NCBI GenBank assembly: GCA_020650975.1
Contig: JAIPMN010000254.1
Span: 1-64,000 of the forward strand
DNA length: 64,000 nucleotides
From: Apostichopus californicus
Taxonomy: Eukaryota; Echinodermata; Holothuroidea; Aspidochirotida; Stichopodidae
Direction of reading: 5' to 3'
The notes beneath the pieces were generated by a model. The model searched no databases and had not been told where the DNA came from. It saw only the letters and a list, made by a program, of their open reading frames with translations. Both the position numbers and the translations under genes were made by a program. Shown here piece by piece: positions 60,739 through 64,000 of the stretch (the stretch's first letter is position 1; every line of letters starts with the position of its first letter).

Positions 60739-60876
60739 AGGATGGTAGCTGCTCTTAACGGTGACTCGCCCAGAGCCCTTCTCTCACGGAAGGCCTCTCG
60801 AGATGACATTCGTGTGGGTCATCGTCCGAAAGGTCAAAATACAAAGTATTCATCGTTAAGGGGCGAATGGTCTTGA
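60739..60876 (+). CDS. CpG-rich patch with exon-like frames on both strands
   Basis: Plus strand: after TTCTGACACAG comes an ATG frame MVAALNGDSPRALLSRKAS and 26 more residues to TGA. Minus strand: ATG at 60851-60853 opens MNTLYFDLSDDDPHECHLER, P, S and then GTGAGA at 60787, a phase-0 donor; this would suit a first coding exon upstream of the cyclase gene. The patch is clearly richer in G+C and CpG than its flanks, so something here is probably exonic or unmethylated, but the strand is undecided. Confidence 0.3.
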   Translation, partial: RMVAALNGDSPRALLSRKASRDDIRVGHRPKGQNTKYSSLRGEWS

Positions 60877-61988
60877 CGAAATACTCAAACTTATTACCCC
60901 AGAGCAATTATGGACGCAGATCAAGTAATATCCAAAAGACCAATGGCACAAATAGTTTGTAGTTATAAACTTTAAGTTAACCGAAAGCTGATAATCACCA
61001 GTGGGATTCTAAAGAATAAAAGCACTGCGTATAAATATTAAACAGAAAGAAAAACAAGTTAAACCCTCAGAAAAAACAAGTTAAACACTCCTACGTATTT
61101 GGAATAGCATATCGCTATACTACTATTCGCTGTGGTGCATGATAAGCAGAGGAAATGTTTAGGGAAAAGTTCAAGGTCTAACTTGCAATGCATTCTTGCC
61201 CAAGAGCAGAGCAGGAATTACTTGACAATGTACATGTACTTTATAACAGTGATCCTATTGTTTGTGTTGTTTCTTAATTCTTATCAAAGCTACTCTTGCA
61301 ATTCACTGTCTTAAACGCTATGTGAAAACTGCATGATGCAACCATCATTTGAAGTCGAAGTTTGACACTGATGAGAGTTTATGTCAATTCAGTAGCTTAG
61401 ATGCAACACCAAAGATTCCACAGATGTTACCCAATTCAGAGAAGGCTCTGCCTAGCCTGATCTAAGTAGCTACATTGGTTCCATCTTTATGTGTTACCAC
61501 AATCAAATTCTCTCCAGATTAATTCCAGACAAAAGTGCTGTGTTCAAAACATAATAGAAAATTTCTGAGAAATCAGCCCTTAACTGCATTGAAAAACAAA
61601 CAAGGCTTTCAATTGCCGCCCGATTGTGTATGCAAAACAGGCTCCGTTAATTCTTACTTCTTTTGTAAGAACATTGTAGGCCCTTTAGGGTGAATTTTTA
61701 GACTTGTTTTGAAGAAGAAAAGCATTGAGAATGACACTGATGTTAAACATTTAAAATATGATTGTGTTTCATCAATGTTTTTATCATTTTCATTACGGCA
61801 ATAAAAAAATCATCGTAAGTTCCCGCTGTCAAAACGCTGGTTTATAAGCTTTAATGTTAGATATGTAACGAGGACAAAATTTAATCCTATAATCCATGAA
61901 GGGATTATCAACGTTTGTTCATGTTATTCTTTACAAGTAAAAGGTTTAAATATTGACTATTATGAAATCATAATGATTGCGAAGTGAT

Positions 61989-62018
61989 TAACATTATAAT
62001 GTTAACATTATAATGTTA
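61989..62018. repeat. Twin 16-bp perfect palindromes
   Basis: TAACATTATAATGTTA occurs at 61989-62004 and again at 62003-62018, the two sharing two bases. Each copy is self-complementary. Confidence 0.85.
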
Positions 62019-62537
62019 TTACAATGTTTCAGATTATTGGCTGAACTGGTCTACTTTCATTTTAATATACTCATGAATTCGTTTGTATTTGTATTATTTG
62101 AAGTCCCATGTGCGCCAATGTGAATTTTACTTATGTAACCAAAGTTTCACAACCAAATGAAGTCTTTAAGAACTCGCTAATTAGCAATCTTTGGGAGAAA
62201 TCGCTTGAAGGAGCTTACTTTGATCTAGTGAAGTTTAGTATAAGTACCAATTTTGGGTAATCTTTGCTGCAAACCAACAATTAAACGGAAAATAGTTACC
62301 GCCTAAATAAACGTTTTTTTTTATCCACTGATTAAATCTAGAAGTATCGTATTGTCGCTTACAAAACAATTCATAATTAATAAGATTTAATTGCTGCCAC
62401 ATCAATTTTAGAAGATGTTAATGTTAATACGACATTGCATTACTTTACAATAAAACTTTGTTACATTTTTAGGAAACAAATGAGCCCTCTTCTGTATTTA
62501 AACATAACTAAAGAGTAATATAAAACAAAACGTTTGG

Positions 62538-62575
62538 CTCGATTGGGATTCGAATCAGTGACCTCGGAATCCTTC
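62538..62575 (-). other. tRNA B-box-like remnant, possible SINE tail
   Basis: On the minus strand, GAGGTCACTGATTCGAATCC resembles the T-arm/B-box region of tRNA-derived SINEs. No matching A-box or acceptor stem was found upstream and the T-stem does not pair, so it is not an intact tRNA. Confidence 0.25.
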
Positions 62576-63429
62576 TGAAATCCTGTAATTGTTTGTTTTT
62601 GTTCAACATTTTCCCAATCAATTGGCAGTGTGGATTTAGTATCGACTGCTTAATAATACCTTATCTAGTAGCATAATACATCATGAATAAGAACAGAGGT
62701 TATATCTCACATTGGCAACTTTCTTTTTAATTCTTTATAAATGTATCATCTATATCGTCTCTATAAAGATTATAATCTTATTAGATATAATTTCTATCAT
62801 CCAACTAATAGAATAATTGAGCAAATCAAAATAATTAATCAGTGTGACTACGGAAACTCTACACAAAGACAGGAACAGATGGTGCTTTTGACATAGTGAC
62901 CATGTGCCCCGCAACTGCACATCTTGATAGTATCACTTAGTGAATCAATGTATTTTATTCAGCTTTTTCTATGATACCTTTGTGATTACAACATATACAT
63001 ACATTGTTATTGGTTCAACTATCCTACTTGTTATGTAAAGTGTGTTATCATATCTTCAGAGGTAATCTATGCTATATTCAGTAAAAACACTGGACTTACG
63101 TATATGCGTACATCGGTTGCAATGAAGTTATGGTTTATAAATAACTAATCCTTCGCATCGTGTCATTCATTATTCGTGTACGCACCAATTGTCATTTAAA
63201 TCTATCGACAATCGTATCACTACACCACGATATTAAACACACGCTTCGTGTTCACGAAGAAATGCTATTAAACAACTCTTAAGCCAAAAGTCATTTAAGC
63301 CTTTCATCGCCTTGGTTGACCCTCATTTATCATAACAAAGACTCAAAACTTATACCAACAACTTCTACGTCAGGCGAGAAAGACGGTTAATATACTGGTT
63401 TTCCCTGACACGATACGTAAGCATAGGGC

Positions 63430-63646
63430 ATGGAGAACGATTCTTTACATTCCATCGGTACCATTTACAAACGTCAAGGCAAGCAAATACCAATAGATGG
63501 AGCCTACATTGTTTATCCGACCAGAAATTGCTTTGTTAATTTTTCTTCGAGGCGTCCCTCGAGTAAACAAATGATTAACACGCTCATTTCAACTGTCAAA
63601 AGTAGATGGCCACTCACCGGCCAAGGGAGAGAGGAGGGAGACAGAG
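63430..63646 (+). CDS. Candidate first coding exon of a gene leaving the window to the right
   Basis: ATG with G at +4 opens 72 codons (MENDSLHSIGTIYKRQGKQI, later YIVYPTRNCFVNFSSRRPSS) and meets a strong ACAGAG/GTATGT donor at 63646. G+C is above background. No domain recognised and no second exon is visible in the remaining 350 bp. May be chance. Confidence 0.3.
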
Positions 63647-64000
63647 GTATGTTCATCAATTTCTTGAACAGAGAGGTCAGGTTACCAAGAAAAATCGTAA
63701 AATATAATTTATGTCATAGTAGCTGATGAACCAACAATCTAAAACGATTTACATGCGTTTGATTTACCGCTATTCAACCAATCAAAGAATCGACGGCTAT
63801 AGGGTTCCAACGTGTTTGTGAAAATAAAGATATTACATTATAGCATAATAGCACCAAGTCGTCGACAATATAATAAAGGCCTGTATTGATGTTTCTCCTG
63901 TTTCACGTTGACCCATCTCATCAACCAGATTTGCCACCGCACCAAACGTAAATGAATTCCAGTAAGTGGAATATATAAACAGGACAACCTTTCAACTAAA

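Larger units (their letters stand above)
52043..63429. other. Upstream region of the cyclase gene, mostly unassigned
   Basis: Apart from the candidates listed separately (53.5, 54.7, 55.5 and 60.8 kb) I see AT-rich sequence, a poly-C/ACAC run at 59050-59077 and short palindromes. The missing N-terminal exons and promoter of the cyclase gene should lie here or further upstream. Confidence 0.6.

Noticed and set aside
62520-62600. tRNA gene on the minus strand
   Set aside because: Only a B-box-like segment; no A-box, T-stem or acceptor-stem pairing.

Overview
The window is AT-rich, intron-heavy animal DNA. Evidence is one spliced gene with GT-AG introns, LINE remnants, several mini/satellite arrays and an 8-base run of N. 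An invertebrate is likely. The TAGGCCTA-type motifs near 17.0-17.1 kb and the mosaic gene sequence would suit an echinoderm or relative, but that is inference and the species cannot be named.

The one gene I can identify with confidence runs on the minus strand from 52042 down to 32045. Eight coding exons with matching splice phases encode the C-terminal 628 residues of a soluble (nitric-oxide-type) guanylate cyclase alpha subunit: an H-NOX-like domain, a PAS-like HNOBA region, a coiled coil and the class III cyclase domain. The catalytic half is clearly alpha type: both metal-binding Asp are present and the nucleotide-side Asn and Arg of beta are replaced. The H-NOX part lacks the haem-ligating His but keeps several beta-like segments. 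The first roughly 60-90 residues (start codon, promoter) were not located. They lie upstream of 52042, perhaps beyond the window; weak candidate 5' exons are listed near 53.5, 54.7 and 60.8 kb.

Layout. 1-5.6 kb: non-coding DNA with a 10-bp, a ~90-bp and a 40-bp tandem array, and a CpG-richer exon-like patch at 4.55-5.0 kb. 5.7-16.3 kb: nothing recognised. 16.3-21.9 kb: an old minus-strand L1/Tx1-type LINE with ORF1 and ORF2 remnants, 5' monomer repeats and a ~300-bp foldback element lying within its reverse-transcriptase region. 21.9-32.0 kb: no supported gene apart from an 11-bp repeat. 32.0-52.0 kb: the cyclase gene; its intron between the two catalytic exons holds a seven-copy ~107-bp satellite and a fresh 104-bp duplication. 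52-64 kb: probable 5' region or first introns, with low-confidence exon candidates on both strands.

I found no convincing new biological system. The most interesting items are the alpha/beta mosaic character of the cyclase H-NOX domain, the intronic satellite plus duplication, and the foldback element in the LINE.
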